DNA of 64,000 nucleotides from Pseudoalteromonas sp. FUC4 (GTDB lineage Bacteria > Pseudomonadota > Gammaproteobacteria > Enterobacterales > Alteromonadaceae): the NCBI RefSeq assembly GCF_008370255.1, contig NZ_SEUI01000001.1, positions 57,678 to 121,677 on the forward strand, read 5' to 3'. Of this stretch, positions 1-8,760 are shown piece by piece. Both the position numbers and the translations under genes were made by a program. Below the pieces are notes generated by a model. The model did no database searches. It was not told where the DNA came from and was given only the letters and a program-made list of their open reading frames with translations. Numbering within the stretch: the stretch's first letter is position 1; every line of letters starts with the position of its first letter.

Positions 1-332
1 TTTATGAAGCAATGGGGGGTTACAGTCCTACCATAGGGATTTTAGGTGCCGTGCTTGGTTTAATACAGGCAATGTCGTTTATTACTGACCCGCAAATGCT
101 TGGTGCGGGCGTTGCAACGGCATTTATTGCGACCATTTATGGTGTTGGCTTAGCTAATTTATTGTTTTTACCTATGGCAAATAAGTTAAAGCAGCGTGTA
201 GAGCAAAAAATGCTTTACCATGAAATGTTTGCTGAAGGAATCATCGCAATAAGCGTTGGCGAAAGCCCAGTAAATATAGAACTAAAGCTTGAAGCCTACC
301 GCGTAGAGCGTCCTAATTTAGTGGACGAATAA
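1..332 (+). CDS. motC: Flagellar stator subunit MotC/MotA type (3' part only)
   Basis: C-terminal part of a MotA-family inner-membrane stator protein, which with its MotB-type partner conducts ions and drives flagellar rotation. The reading frame is open from base 3, so the gene starts upstream of the window; the first internal Met codon at 12 is not the real start. The first visible residues include GGYSPTIG followed by a hydrophobic helix, matching the conserved proline-containing third membrane segment of the family. A second membrane segment and a basic cytoplasmic tail follow. motD begins one base after the stop codon, so the two are co-transcribed. MotC rather than PomA/MotA is inferred from the neighbours: in Pseudomonas the order motC-motD-parA-like-cheW-like-cheW is the same. 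Confidence 0.9.
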   Translation, partial: YEAMGGYSPTIGILGAVLGLIQAMSFITDPQMLGAGVATAFIATIYGVGLANLLFLPMANKLKQRVEQKMLYHEMFAEGIIAISVGESPVNIELKLEAYRVERPNLVDE

Positions 333-333
333 T

Positions 334-1293
334 ATGTTACGCCGACGACTTCGTCATTCTGCTCCTAAAAGCCAACATACAGAACGCTGGCTTGTATCGT
401 ATGCCGATTACATGACCATTATGTTTGCCTTTTTTGTAGTGCTGTATGCAATAGCGATTAACAAAGAAGAGCAATTTCAAATACTCTCAGACTCCCTCGA
501 ACATGTTTTTGATAAATCAGCCCGCCAATACTCTGGTCAAGGTGAAGGCGTCAATGGTAATGGGATATTGACCGATAGAGTGACACCTGAACAAGAAGTT
601 CTTTACGGTGAAAGTATTTTAAAAGAAGAACAAGGACCAGAGTTACTCGACGGTCAAAGTGATACAAGTAACATACAACAAAAATATCTAGGAAAGCCTC
701 TCGACAGCTTATTAACTAAATTACAGTCAGCGCTTATTGATGAAATTCGTGATGGAGAAGCTAGTTTAGAGCTTAACCAAGATTGGCTAATTATAGAGCT
801 AAACTCTGGCATGCTATTTTCAAGTGGTAGCTCAGTGGCACACTCTAGGGCAAAACAAGTCGTCAAGATTGTTAAAGATATCATTGCCCCAGTAGATAAC
901 TATGTAAGAGTTCGTGGTTATACTGATGATGAGAGTATTCGTAATGAAATATTTCGCTCAAATTGGGAGCTTTCTGTAGCTAGAGCCACGTCTATTTTGG
1001 TAGAACTTGAAGCATTAGGTATTAATTCTGCCAGAATGGCGATAGAAGGTTATGGCCAATACTCACCTTTTGCAAGTAACGACACAGAGCAAGGGCGAGC
1101 AGAGAATCGTAAGGTTGTTATCGCACTTTCTAAGTATGGGCTACCACAAAAAAAAGATATTGAAAGTGATGAGCAATCTGATGAACCTTTAGTGGCCGAG
1201 CCTGAAATTGAACTACCTTCAGATGACGATACAATAAAAATAATTCGTTTGCCCCATGGTGGTATTCGCATAACAACGCGCAATGAACAGTAA
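334..1293 (+). CDS. motD: Flagellar stator subunit MotD (MotB family, OmpA-like domain)
   Basis: Partner of MotC. A single membrane helix at about residues 20-42 contains Asp25 in the motif SYADYMT, the ion-binding aspartate of MotB-type stators. After an acidic, low-complexity linker comes an OmpA-like peptidoglycan-binding domain (about 150-280) with the pattern GYTDD, NWELSVARA and GYGQYSPFASN, and an acidic C-terminal extension. It anchors the stator to the cell wall. At 319 residues its length is normal for MotD. Tight spacing to motC and to the ParA-type gene puts it in the chemotaxis operon. I cannot tell from sequence alone whether it uses protons or sodium. Confidence 0.92.
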   Translation: MLRRRLRHSAPKSQHTERWLVSYADYMTIMFAFFVVLYAIAINKEEQFQILSDSLEHVFDKSARQYSGQGEGVNGNGILTDRVTPEQEVLYGESILKEEQGPELLDGQSDTSNIQQKYLGKPLDSLLTKLQSALIDEIRDGEASLELNQDWLIIELNSGMLFSSGSSVAHSRAKQVVKIVKDIIAPVDNYVRVRGYTDDESIRNEIFRSNWELSVARATSILVELEALGINSARMAIEGYGQYSPFASNDTEQGRAENRKVVIALSKYGLPQKKDIESDEQSDEPLVAEPEIELPSDDDTIKIIRLPHGGIRITTRNEQ

Positions 1294-1305
1294 TTAGGAT
1301 GTAAT

Positions 1306-2076
1306 GTGAAGATTTGGACTGTCGCTAATCAAAAGGGGGGAGTTGGTAAAACAACAACTGCAGTGAGCCTTGCTGGTATTTTGGCCTTGCAAGGTAAGCG
1401 TGTGTTGCTTATAGATACAGATCCTCATGCATCACTCACTTATTACTTTGGCATTGACTCAGAAGATTTAGAAGTCAGTGTGTACGATATTTTTGCACGT
1501 GGAACAAGCATGCAAAGTGAAGAGATACTTCAAGCTTTATGCCCATCAACACTTGATAATCTAGATATTTTACCTGCAACTATGGCAATAGCTACGCTTG
1601 ACAGAAGTATGGGTAATAAAACAGGCATGGGGTTAATACTAAAAAAAGCGCTTGCAAAAATAAGCGAACATTATGATTATGCCATTTTAGATTGCCCTCC
1701 GGTTTTAGGCGTGCTGATGGTGAATGCGCTTGCAGCAAGCGAGCGGATTTTAGTGCCAGTGCAAACGGAGTTTTTAGCACTCAAAGGGCTTGATAGAATG
1801 ATGCGTACTATGGATTTGATGCAATCCTCTCAAGCAAAAGATTACCAATATACTATAATTCCTACCATGTACGACAAACGTACCAAAGCATCGCTAGAGG
1901 CATACAAAACATTGCAAAGTACATATGGTGATAAAGTTTGGCCAGGTGTGATACCGGTGGATACCAAATTTAGAGATGCAAGCTTTGCACAAAAAGTACC
2001 TGTAGAGTATTGTCCTCGCTCACGCGGTGTATACGCATATAAAGCACTGCTAGAATATTTAATTGAACAAGGTTAA
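1306..2076 (+). CDS. parC: ParA-type ATPase of the chemotaxis cluster (ParC)
   Basis: MinD/ParA-family ATPase with the deviant Walker A motif KGGVGKTTT at residues 10-18 and the DCPP motif in the middle of the protein. GTG start at 1306, preceded by AGGA at a good distance; an ATG two bases upstream runs straight into a stop. Family knowledge: in Vibrio and Pseudomonas the ParA homologue encoded between the che genes and cheW (ParC) positions chemoreceptor arrays at the cell pole through ParP. Here it sits between motD and a CheW-like gene with an N-terminal extension, the same order, so polar array placement is inferred rather than chromosome or plasmid partitioning. There is no parB or parS nearby. 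Confidence 0.85.
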   Translation: MKIWTVANQKGGVGKTTTAVSLAGILALQGKRVLLIDTDPHASLTYYFGIDSEDLEVSVYDIFARGTSMQSEEILQALCPSTLDNLDILPATMAIATLDRSMGNKTGMGLILKKALAKISEHYDYAILDCPPVLGVLMVNALAASERILVPVQTEFLALKGLDRMMRTMDLMQSSQAKDYQYTIIPTMYDKRTKASLEAYKTLQSTYGDKVWPGVIPVDTKFRDASFAQKVPVEYCPRSRGVYAYKALLEYLIEQG

Positions 2077-2079
2077 TGA

Positions 2080-2874
2080 ATGAGTAAGCAATTGTTTGCT
2101 AATGAAAAAGTAATGAAACAATACCTCGGGGCTTTGTTATGTGAAGATGAGCCTGTAGATAACCTTGAGCCAGTTGCAAAATTACTTGAGCAAATCCCAG
2201 ATGATTCACAACACAAGCATATTCATTCAAAACCTAAAGAACAATTAAAAGCAGCAGAGAGCACATTTGATAATGGCTTACTTAATGTTGAAATTGAGCC
2301 AATAGCTGAGCCAGCGTTTGAAACCGAAAAAGTTAATGAAGTGGTTGACGAGAAAGTAATAGCACCTGCAATTACTACTATAGAAAAGCCAGAGCTGGAG
2401 ATTGTAACTACTAGCCAATCAGACTATTTTGATGGTGAATTTCAGGCACTATTTTTTGAAGTTGCTGGCTTGACCTTGGCTGTGCCATTAAAAGCACTCG
2501 GTGGAATACATCAATTAGGTGAAGTAAATCATTTGTTTGGTAAGCCGAAATGGTTTAAAGGCGTTATGCTCAACAGAGAAGAGAAGCTTAATGTTGTTGA
2601 TACGGCGCGTTGGGTAATGCCAGAAAAGTATGATGATAAATTAGAGGCATCTCTAGATTATCAATATTTAATTATCTTAGGCGATAGCCAGTGGGGTTTA
2701 TTGGCTGAAAAGTTGATAAATAACATTACATTGAGTAAAGAAGATGTAAAATGGCGTACAAATAAAAGTAAGCGCCCATGGCTTGCTGGCGTTATAAAAG
2801 AAAAAATGTGTGCTTTGATAGACGTAGATAATTTAAATATATTATTAGAGAAAGGCTTAGATAGCCGTCAGTAG
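2080..2874 (+). CDS. parP: CheW-like array protein with N-terminal extension (ParP-like)
   Basis: The first 115 or so residues are acidic, Pro/Glu/Lys-rich and probably disordered. Residues about 120-255 form a divergent CheW domain (FEVAGLTLAVPL, GxxxW and the later LIILGDSQWGLLAEK segment). Known ParP proteins have this layout: a disordered or ParC-binding N-terminus plus a CheA- and receptor-binding CheW fold, which holds the array together at the pole. The gene starts three bases after the ParC stop with AAGG as ribosome site, and cheW follows 24 bases later. The position between parC and cheW supports ParP; the sequence alone would only support a CheW-domain protein. Confidence 0.78.
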   Translation: MSKQLFANEKVMKQYLGALLCEDEPVDNLEPVAKLLEQIPDDSQHKHIHSKPKEQLKAAESTFDNGLLNVEIEPIAEPAFETEKVNEVVDEKVIAPAITTIEKPELEIVTTSQSDYFDGEFQALFFEVAGLTLAVPLKALGGIHQLGEVNHLFGKPKWFKGVMLNREEKLNVVDTARWVMPEKYDDKLEASLDYQYLIILGDSQWGLLAEKLINNITLSKEDVKWRTNKSKRPWLAGVIKEKMCALIDVDNLNILLEKGLDSRQ

Positions 2875-2898
2875 TAATGACCATTACGGGGTAATAGC

Positions 2899-3396
2899 AT
2901 GAATCAAGATAAATTACTGTCAGCAAATAAAAACGCGGATAATAATGATGAAATTTTACAGTGGGTTACGTTTAAGTTAGAAGAAGAAACTTACGGCGTA
3001 AATGTAATGCAAGTTCAAGAAATACTGCGCTACACTGAAATAGCCCCTGTACCAGGTGCACCTTCTTATGTGATTGGTATTATTAACTTACGCGGCAACG
3101 TTGTTACAGTTATTGATACACGTGCACGTTTTGGTTTGTTAGCTGCTGATGCAACTGACAATTCTCGTATATTAATTATCGAAGCTGAAGAGCAAGTTAT
3201 TGGTATTTTAGCTGATAGCGTATCTGAAGTGGTTTATTTACGCAGCTCTGAAATCGACAGTGCACCAAATGTAGGTACTGAAGAAAGTGCTAAGTTTATT
3301 CAAGGTGTTTGTAACCGCGATAACGAATTACTGATTTTGGTTGATTTAAATAAGTTACTCAGTGATGACGAATGGGATGAGTTAAGCGATATATAA
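2899..3396 (+). CDS. cheW: Chemotaxis coupling protein CheW
   Basis: Canonical CheW (165 residues) linking methyl-accepting receptors to the histidine kinase CheA. The CheW fold occupies residues 22-158, with conserved segments VTFKLEEETYGVNVMQVQEI, NLRGNVVTVIDTR and the later IIEAEEQVIGILADSVSEV. It is the complete, well-conserved copy in this operon, in contrast to the divergent CheW domain of the preceding gene. A GGGGT stretch eight bases upstream serves as ribosome site. The receptor it serves could include the chemoreceptor at 27334-29253, but that is inference. Confidence 0.95.
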   Translation: MNQDKLLSANKNADNNDEILQWVTFKLEEETYGVNVMQVQEILRYTEIAPVPGAPSYVIGIINLRGNVVTVIDTRARFGLLAADATDNSRILIIEAEEQVIGILADSVSEVVYLRSSEIDSAPNVGTEESAKFIQGVCNRDNELLILVDLNKLLSDDEWDELSDI

Positions 3397-3413
3397 GCTT
3401 TACCAAATAAATT

Positions 3414-3815
3414 ATGCTGTTACTTAGTATAGCTATATCAGCGTTAGCGGTAGGACTTATATCGCTTGCGCTAATAATTGCATTAAAAAATAAACAAGCG
3501 AATGAAATTAATGCTGTATCGCAGCAGCTTAAAGATAGTTCAGAACAAACTCATATTTTGCGCAGTGAAATATCAGAGCTTAGAACAGGGCTCTTAAGTA
3601 TTGGTAAGCGCGTGCTTGAGGTTGAGCAACAAAATCAAGATTTAATGCAACAACAAGCAGCGCAAAAGTACGATGATCCTGATGCTAAAATTTACTCTCG
3701 TGCTGTAAAAATGGTTGAGTTAGGTGCAGACCTTGATGAAGTCATACGCGAGTGCGAATTACCGCGAGCAGAAGCCGAATTACTATTTTCATTACATAAA
3801 CAAAAAGGCGCTTAG
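3414..3815 (+). CDS. DUF2802 membrane-anchored coiled-coil protein
   Basis: 133 residues: an N-terminal membrane helix (about 3-24), a coiled-coil stretch (about 27-75, repeated Leu/Glu/Gln) and a C-terminal compact domain (about 88-130) typical of DUF2802, with the ending LPRAEAELLFSLHK. The C-terminal part resembles helix-turn-helix-like Glu/Leu-rich segments, but no enzymatic motif is present. It is the last gene of the chemotaxis operon, followed at once by a terminator whose stem contains its stop codon. Proteins of this family occur in the same place in other polar-flagellate gammaproteobacteria; the function is unknown to me. Confidence 0.8.
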   Translation: MLLLSIAISALAVGLISLALIIALKNKQANEINAVSQQLKDSSEQTHILRSEISELRTGLLSIGKRVLEVEQQNQDLMQQQAAQKYDDPDAKIYSRAVKMVELGADLDEVIRECELPRAEAELLFSLHKQKGA

Positions 3816-3824
3816 CGCCTTTTT
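3802..3824 (+). terminator. Terminator of the chemotaxis operon
   Basis: Perfect 10-bp stem AAAAAGGCGC / GCGCCTTTTT with a three-base loop. The DUF2802 stop codon lies in the loop. The T-run closes the + strand operon, and the A-run on the other arm lets it also act for the convergent FlhB-like/FliK-like genes. Confidence 0.85.
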
Positions 3825-3846
3825 AGTTATAAGCGTATAAATAATC

Positions 3847-4155
3847 TCACGCTTTAATATTTAACTTACCTTGAAAGTCCTGCCAACCTGGTGGAAATTG
3901 ACCTCTTAATACATACGAAAACGCAATAAGCTCTGCAATAACATAATAAAGCTCTTTAGGAATTTCTTCCCCTAAGCTTAAATGCGACAACGTTTTAGCA
4001 AGTGCTGCATCTTCGTGGATCATAATTCCTTTTAGTTTAGCCGCTGCTATTATTTCATCAGCTAATTCACCAAATCCCTTAACACTTACAGTGGGTGTGT
4101 TACCAGCTTCGTACAAAAGCCCAATGGCTGATTTATTAATCGGTGTTTTACTCAT
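3847..4155 (-). CDS. Orphan FlhB/EscU C-terminal-domain protein
   Basis: Small (102 residues) protein corresponding to the cytoplasmic C-terminal domain of FlhB/YscU export-gate proteins, without the membrane part. The family autocleavage motif NPTH is replaced by GNTPTVSVKGFG, so cleavage is not expected. The segment PKELYYVIAELIAFSYVLRG matches the end of the FlhB domain (ELY..VAE..A..Y). Known relatives are called FlhB2 or FhlB-like and sit beside fliK-like genes, as here: the upstream fliK-like stop is two bases away. A role in flagellar export substrate switching is inferred. Confidence 0.82.
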   Translation of the reverse strand: MSKTPINKSAIGLLYEAGNTPTVSVKGFGELADEIIAAAKLKGIMIHEDAALAKTLSHLSLGEEIPKELYYVIAELIAFSYVLRGQFPPGWQDFQGKLNIKA

Positions 4156-4157
4156 AG

Positions 4158-6611
4158 CTAAACCTTAATATTAATAATTGCGTGAGACTTATAGAATGCC
4201 TGATTGTTGGCATCGCCTCGCTTTAAGTTGAGCTCGCCAACTTGTAAGCCATGTTTAGCTAGTTTTGATCTTAAATTATCTAAGTGAGGGTGAGCAATTG
4301 CACTTACTTCTTGGCTTGATGCTAGTAGTTGGCAATCAAGTGCTTTATCCATTAACTCTGCAGTAATTTGTAGCTGCCCAAGTTGGGCATAATCAAAGTT
4401 TAATCTGACAAACCATACATTTTTATCTTCTAATTTACCGGCGCTTGGCTTTTTATACTGCCCAAGGATTATTTCTGTTTGGGCTACTTCTGGAGGTAAT
4501 CTCATCGGTAATAAAAATTGTGCAAGCGGGTTTGTGTCCGGCTGTTGATTTGGTGTTGAGACACTTACTTGGGTAAGTGTGTTTTTAACGTGCACGATTT
4601 CGCTGGCCAAAGCTTGTACTTGAGCTTGTTGAAGCTGTTCAAGCATTTTTGCTCCCGTGTTACCCATTTTAAAAGTAGGTATAAGTACTTGTAAGAGGGC
4701 ATCTAAGCCAGTTTGATTATTAACACTAATAGGCGTTACTGATTGGCTAATCAGAGGCGCAGCTAAAATACTCACAGCCACCTGTTCAAGCCCTTTAGTG
4801 AAACTACTTTGCAGCATATCACCCGCTAGTTGAGTGGGCTGTAAAGTAGCAAGTATCTCACGCTGTATGGTTGTAGGGTTTATGTTATTACTTGAAACCA
4901 TACGGTTAAATGCTTGATTAATTAAGCGAGTTAAATCAGGAGTGTCTTTTGTTGCCTTATTTGTAATATCAGTAATTTGACTGCTTAAAAGCTGTTTATT
5001 GTAAGCCAGCCTATCTGTAGGGGTTGTGGCATCAGGAAGCTTTAATAATGTACTTAATATTTTTGCTTCTATTGGTTGTAGCATTTGACTACGAGAGTGC
5101 GCATTTGATAACGGCTCAGTTAACAAGGTAATGCTTTTAGTGATCACTGTGCTTGTGTTGTTTTGATTATTATCGTTTATTGCAAGCTGTGCTGAGGAGG
5201 TGGTAAGTCCCTTAGTGACTACTTCATTGGTAGGATTAAGCAAAGTGTTTGATTTACTGTTTTCACTAGTAATAAGGGAGCTTAATTGGCTTGCTTTTAA
5301 ATCACTTGGCTTAGCGCTCGCCACTTCACCTAGGGTAGTATTATTTGTTATTGGCGTGTAGGTTGTTGCTGTGTTTGCAGGTGTTTGCCAAACACTAACA
5401 CTTCCTTTTACTAGTTGCGTTAATTGTACAATCGGCGGGAGCCTTGAAAAGTGCTCAGACAAAATATTGCTCGTATTGTTATTTAACGCAGTACTCACAC
5501 TTTGAGTAATGTTAACTCTATTTAGCGGTGATTCACTCAGTTGTATAGCTAAAGACGTTTTTTGTTGCGTAGGCAAGGTTGATAGCTGCGTTAGCTCAGA
5601 TTTACTTATTGTAGCAAAAGGCTTATTTTCAAAATATTTAACCGCATCATTAATTCGCGTTTTTAAATCACTAAAACTATTTTGTAGCCACGATTTTATT
5701 GGACTATTTAGGGTCAATAATGGATTTACTTTAATATTACTCGCAGAAACGGCTACTTCAGGTGCATTGCTTTTTTGCGCTAAAAGTAACTCGTTAAATG
5801 GTTTTGAGAATGAGTTGTTAAGCGTTACTTTTATATTGTTTGTATCGGTTTTAATAAATAATTTATCTGCCTGGTTCACTAAATTTACTTTAATAGGCGT
5901 ATTAGGTAGCTCGGCAAGTTGTTGATTATTAATGGGTGTTGTAAATGAACCTGACTTTTGAGGATGAGTTAAAATAGCCAGTTTTGGTGTTACTTGAAGC
6001 TGCGCACTGGGTAATAAGGCCGCGAGTAAATTAGTAAGTTTAGTTTGGCTAAGTGGTTGCGAGTGAACCGTATCAGCAAAGCGGTTAATAACATTAATCT
6101 GTGCGCCTTTATTGGTCGTACTAACAACTACTTTTAAAGGCTGTTCAGTTGTAAGTAACTGGGCTATGTCTTTATTTATGGCAATACTTGCGTTGAGTTT
6201 ATCAATAACTAACTTGGGAGAAGGGGATACAGCAACTTGTACATCCATTGGTTGGCTTTGTATCTCAGTGCCCGTGCTTACATAATTTAACAAGCGCTGT
6301 AATTGTACCGGCTGATTTAAAGTAAGGGTTGTACTGTTTGGCGAGATGTTGAGTTGCTTACCATCAGGGCTGATTTGTATGTTAGCACTGACTATTTTTT
6401 GCAGGTTTTGTGGTGCGCTTGTAGTGCCAAGCCTTAATGTTTGCCAATGCTTATCAATAAATACATCAAGCGTAATCGAGTCTTTCGAAAATTGGATGTT
6501 TTTAGCCGCAAGTACCTCACTAGGTAACTGGGGTAACTCATTGGTCTGGCTGTGAGCAGATTGATTGATAACCAATGAGTTAGATAATGTTATTTGCGTT
6601 GGTGTATTCAT
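4158..6611 (-). CDS. Very large FliK-like hook-length control domain protein
   Basis: 817-residue protein dominated by Thr/Asn/Gln/Ser-rich low-complexity sequence. Only the C-terminal 130 residues look like a folded domain, with the FliK_C pattern (LGQLQITAEL, then DNLRSKLAKHGLQVGELNLKRGD near the end). Family knowledge: FliK is a secreted molecular ruler that, with FlhB, switches the export apparatus from hook to filament subunits. Coupling with an FlhB C-domain gene supports this, yet the canonical fliK normally lies inside the fliE-flhB cluster, so this is probably a second, FliK-like protein. No membrane segment or signal peptide is visible. The downstream gene begins two bases after its stop. 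Confidence 0.75.
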   Translation of the reverse strand: MNTPTQITLSNSLVINQSAHSQTNELPQLPSEVLAAKNIQFSKDSITLDVFIDKHWQTLRLGTTSAPQNLQKIVSANIQISPDGKQLNISPNSTTLTLNQPVQLQRLLNYVSTGTEIQSQPMDVQVAVSPSPKLVIDKLNASIAINKDIAQLLTTEQPLKVVVSTTNKGAQINVINRFADTVHSQPLSQTKLTNLLAALLPSAQLQVTPKLAILTHPQKSGSFTTPINNQQLAELPNTPIKVNLVNQADKLFIKTDTNNIKVTLNNSFSKPFNELLLAQKSNAPEVAVSASNIKVNPLLTLNSPIKSWLQNSFSDLKTRINDAVKYFENKPFATISKSELTQLSTLPTQQKTSLAIQLSESPLNRVNITQSVSTALNNNTSNILSEHFSRLPPIVQLTQLVKGSVSVWQTPANTATTYTPITNNTTLGEVASAKPSDLKASQLSSLITSENSKSNTLLNPTNEVVTKGLTTSSAQLAINDNNQNNTSTVITKSITLLTEPLSNAHSRSQMLQPIEAKILSTLLKLPDATTPTDRLAYNKQLLSSQITDITNKATKDTPDLTRLINQAFNRMVSSNNINPTTIQREILATLQPTQLAGDMLQSSFTKGLEQVAVSILAAPLISQSVTPISVNNQTGLDALLQVLIPTFKMGNTGAKMLEQLQQAQVQALASEIVHVKNTLTQVSVSTPNQQPDTNPLAQFLLPMRLPPEVAQTEIILGQYKKPSAGKLEDKNVWFVRLNFDYAQLGQLQITAELMDKALDCQLLASSQEVSAIAHPHLDNLRSKLAKHGLQVGELNLKRGDANNQAFYKSHAIINIKV

Positions 6612-6714
6612 TATTTTAAATCAAGTTTTTGTTAATCGATTATAAAGCAATATTCGTATTACCCTATCATTATGGTAGACTAACGCCTAATTTTTGGCAG
6701 AGAGAATCGTCATC

Positions 6715-7335
6715 TTGTTACACATTAAGTCCGTCACCTGCATCAAGCAAGATCGTTGTTTGTTTGCGGATCTTAATTTTAGCCTTAATAGCGGTCAAAT
6801 CATGCAATTAGCGGGTCCTAATGGGGCTGGTAAAACATCGCTATTGCGTATTATCGCAGGCTTTTCTGTGCCTGATGAAGGGTCTGTTCTGTTCCAAGAG
6901 CAACCTATATCTAAGTACTATGAAGAGTATGCCAGAGAGCTGCTTTTTATAGGGCATAAAACAGGTGTAAGTACTCAGCTTAGTGCAGTTGAAAATGTTC
7001 GCCACTGGTTACAAATTAATGGCTACATAAATGAGCCTGATTTATATCCTATTTTAGCGCAACTTGGCCTTGTTGGACTTGAAGATGTACCCGTTAGAAT
7101 GCTATCTGCTGGGCAACAACGGCGCGTGGCTTTAGTTAGACTTTGGTTAAGTGATGCTAAATTATGGGTACTTGATGAGCCATTTACCGCGCTTGATAAA
7201 AGCGGTGTCGCCTTTTTACAGCAGCGATTTACTGAACACTTACAAAGCGGTGGTGCCATTTTATTAACGACCCACCAAGACTTAACGACCCACTTTAGTA
7301 ACTTACAAACGGTTACACTGGAGTATCGCCACTAA
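6715..7335 (+). CDS. ccmA: Haem exporter ATP-binding protein CcmA
   Basis: ATPase subunit of the CcmAB(CD) ABC transporter that releases haem-loaded CcmE in cytochrome c maturation. Walker A GPNGAGKTS, signature LSAGQQRR and Walker B LWVLDEPFTALD are all present in about 206 residues, the normal length. Start choice: a TTG at 6715 gives MLHIKSVTC, which aligns with the usual CcmA start. An upstream in-frame TTG at 6694 would add seven residues and is less likely; no ATG is available. First gene of a nine-gene operon; ccmB overlaps its stop codon (TAATG). Confidence 0.95.
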   Translation: MLHIKSVTCIKQDRCLFADLNFSLNSGQIMQLAGPNGAGKTSLLRIIAGFSVPDEGSVLFQEQPISKYYEEYARELLFIGHKTGVSTQLSAVENVRHWLQINGYINEPDLYPILAQLGLVGLEDVPVRMLSAGQQRRVALVRLWLSDAKLWVLDEPFTALDKSGVAFLQQRFTEHLQSGGAILLTTHQDLTTHFSNLQTVTLEYRH

Positions 7336-8021
7336 TGACTCGTCAACACTCTTATTGGTTGCTATTTAGTGCGGTATTTACCAAAGATGTAAAACTTGCG
7401 TTTCGCCAGCGCGCCGAAATTGTAAATCCTATTTTATTCTTCTTAATTGTAATTTCATTATTTCCGTTAGCAATAGGGCCTGAGCCCGGTCTACTTGCGA
7501 GAATGGCGCCAGGTATTATTTGGGTTGCCGCATTACTCTCTACCATGTTGGGTTTAGATAAGTTGTTTAGGGATGATTTTAACGATGGCTCGTTGGAGCA
7601 GTTAATTGCATCCTCCTATCCGTTATCGCTAACCGTACTTGCTAAAGTGGCTGCTCATTGGGTGGTAACAGGTTTACCGCTTGTATTAATGACACCGCTA
7701 TTTGCATTGTTGTTAAACCTAGAGAGTACGGCGTTAACAGCAACCGTTTTAACACTATTATTAGGCACACCATTATTGAGCTTTATAGGCGCAATAGGTG
7801 CTGGGCTTACTGTGGGGCTACAAAAAGGAGGTATTTTGATGAGTTTACTCGTACTGCCTTTGTATATTCCTGTTTTGATTTTTGCAACGTCGGCTATCGA
7901 TACCAGTACAATGTCACTGGATTATAGTGGGCAGCTTGCCATCCTTGGTGCAATGTTACTTATTGCTATTATTAGCGCACCAATTGCCATATCGTCAGCT
8001 TTAAAAGTGAGTGTAAGTTAA
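7335..8021 (+). CDS. ccmB: Haem exporter permease CcmB
   Basis: Inner-membrane permease of the Ccm ABC transporter, 228 residues with six hydrophobic segments. The N-terminal part (VFTKDVKLAFRQRAEIVNP) and the following F-FLIVISLFPLAIGPEP segment are characteristic of CcmB. Its ATG shares bases with the ccmA stop, and ccmC overlaps its own stop the same way, so the genes are translationally coupled. Works with CcmA, CcmC, CcmD and CcmE. Confidence 0.95.
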   Translation: MTRQHSYWLLFSAVFTKDVKLAFRQRAEIVNPILFFLIVISLFPLAIGPEPGLLARMAPGIIWVAALLSTMLGLDKLFRDDFNDGSLEQLIASSYPLSLTVLAKVAAHWVVTGLPLVLMTPLFALLLNLESTALTATVLTLLLGTPLLSFIGAIGAGLTVGLQKGGILMSLLVLPLYIPVLIFATSAIDTSTMSLDYSGQLAILGAMLLIAIISAPIAISSALKVSVS

Positions 8022-8758
8022 TGTGGAAGTGGTTACATCCCTATGCTAAAGCAGAGCGTGCATATCAGTTATGCAATACGTTACTGCCATATTTTGCCGT
8101 AGTTACCGTAGTTAGTATGATTGTTGGATGGGTATGGGGCCTTGGTTTTGCACCCGCCGATTACCAACAAAAAGACAGCTACCGTATCATTTTTATTCAT
8201 GTGCCTTCTGCCATTTTATCTATGGGCGCTTACTCTTCAATGGCGATTGCCGCTATTGTTGCACTTGTATGGCAGCTACGAAATGCCGAACTTGCCGTTA
8301 TAGCTATTGCGCCTGTTGGTGCATGTATAACAGCTATTGCCCTTATTACGGGCGCTGCATGGGGTAAGCCTATGTGGGGTGCTTGGTGGGTATGGGATGC
8401 ACGTTTAACGTCTGAGCTTATTTTATTATTTTTATATCTTGGCGTACTTTCGCTTTACCATGCATTTGAAGATAAGAAGTCAGCAGGGCGTGCGGCTTCT
8501 ATTTTAGCAATTGTTGGCGTAATTAATTTACCTATTATTCATTACTCTGTTGAGTGGTGGAATACGTTACACCAAGGTGCAAGCATTACAAAGTTGGATA
8601 CAAAAGCGATAGATCCAAGTATGTTTTGGCCTCTTATGGTTAATATTTTAGCCTTTGCTGCTTTTGTTGGAACAGTGACTTTAATTCGTCTTAAAAATGA
8701 AATTTTGCAACGAGAAAAGCACCGACCGTGGGTGCGCTCGTTGTTAAATAAGGGGTAA
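8021..8758 (+). CDS. ccmC: Haem lyase/delivery protein CcmC
   Basis: Six-helix membrane protein that loads haem onto CcmE in the periplasm. The tryptophan-rich WWD signature is visible as WGAWWVWDARLTSEL, and the flanking histidines lie in IHVPSA and IIHYSVEWWNTLHQGAS. 245 residues is the normal size. Overlaps ccmB by one base (TAATG); ccmD follows after two bases. Confidence 0.96.
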   Translation: MWKWLHPYAKAERAYQLCNTLLPYFAVVTVVSMIVGWVWGLGFAPADYQQKDSYRIIFIHVPSAILSMGAYSSMAIAAIVALVWQLRNAELAVIAIAPVGACITAIALITGAAWGKPMWGAWWVWDARLTSELILLFLYLGVLSLYHAFEDKKSAGRAASILAIVGVINLPIIHYSVEWWNTLHQGASITKLDTKAIDPSMFWPLMVNILAFAAFVGTVTLIRLKNEILQREKHRPWVRSLLNKG

Positions 8759-8760
8759 TT

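Noticed and set aside
1306..2076. Plasmid or chromosome partition ParA
   Set aside because: No parB or parS nearby; the gene lies inside a chemotaxis operon in the ParC position.
5509..5925. Plus-strand open frame of 138 codons inside the FliK-like gene
   Set aside because: Antisense shadow of a low-complexity Thr/Asn-rich coding region; no ribosome site and no family features.
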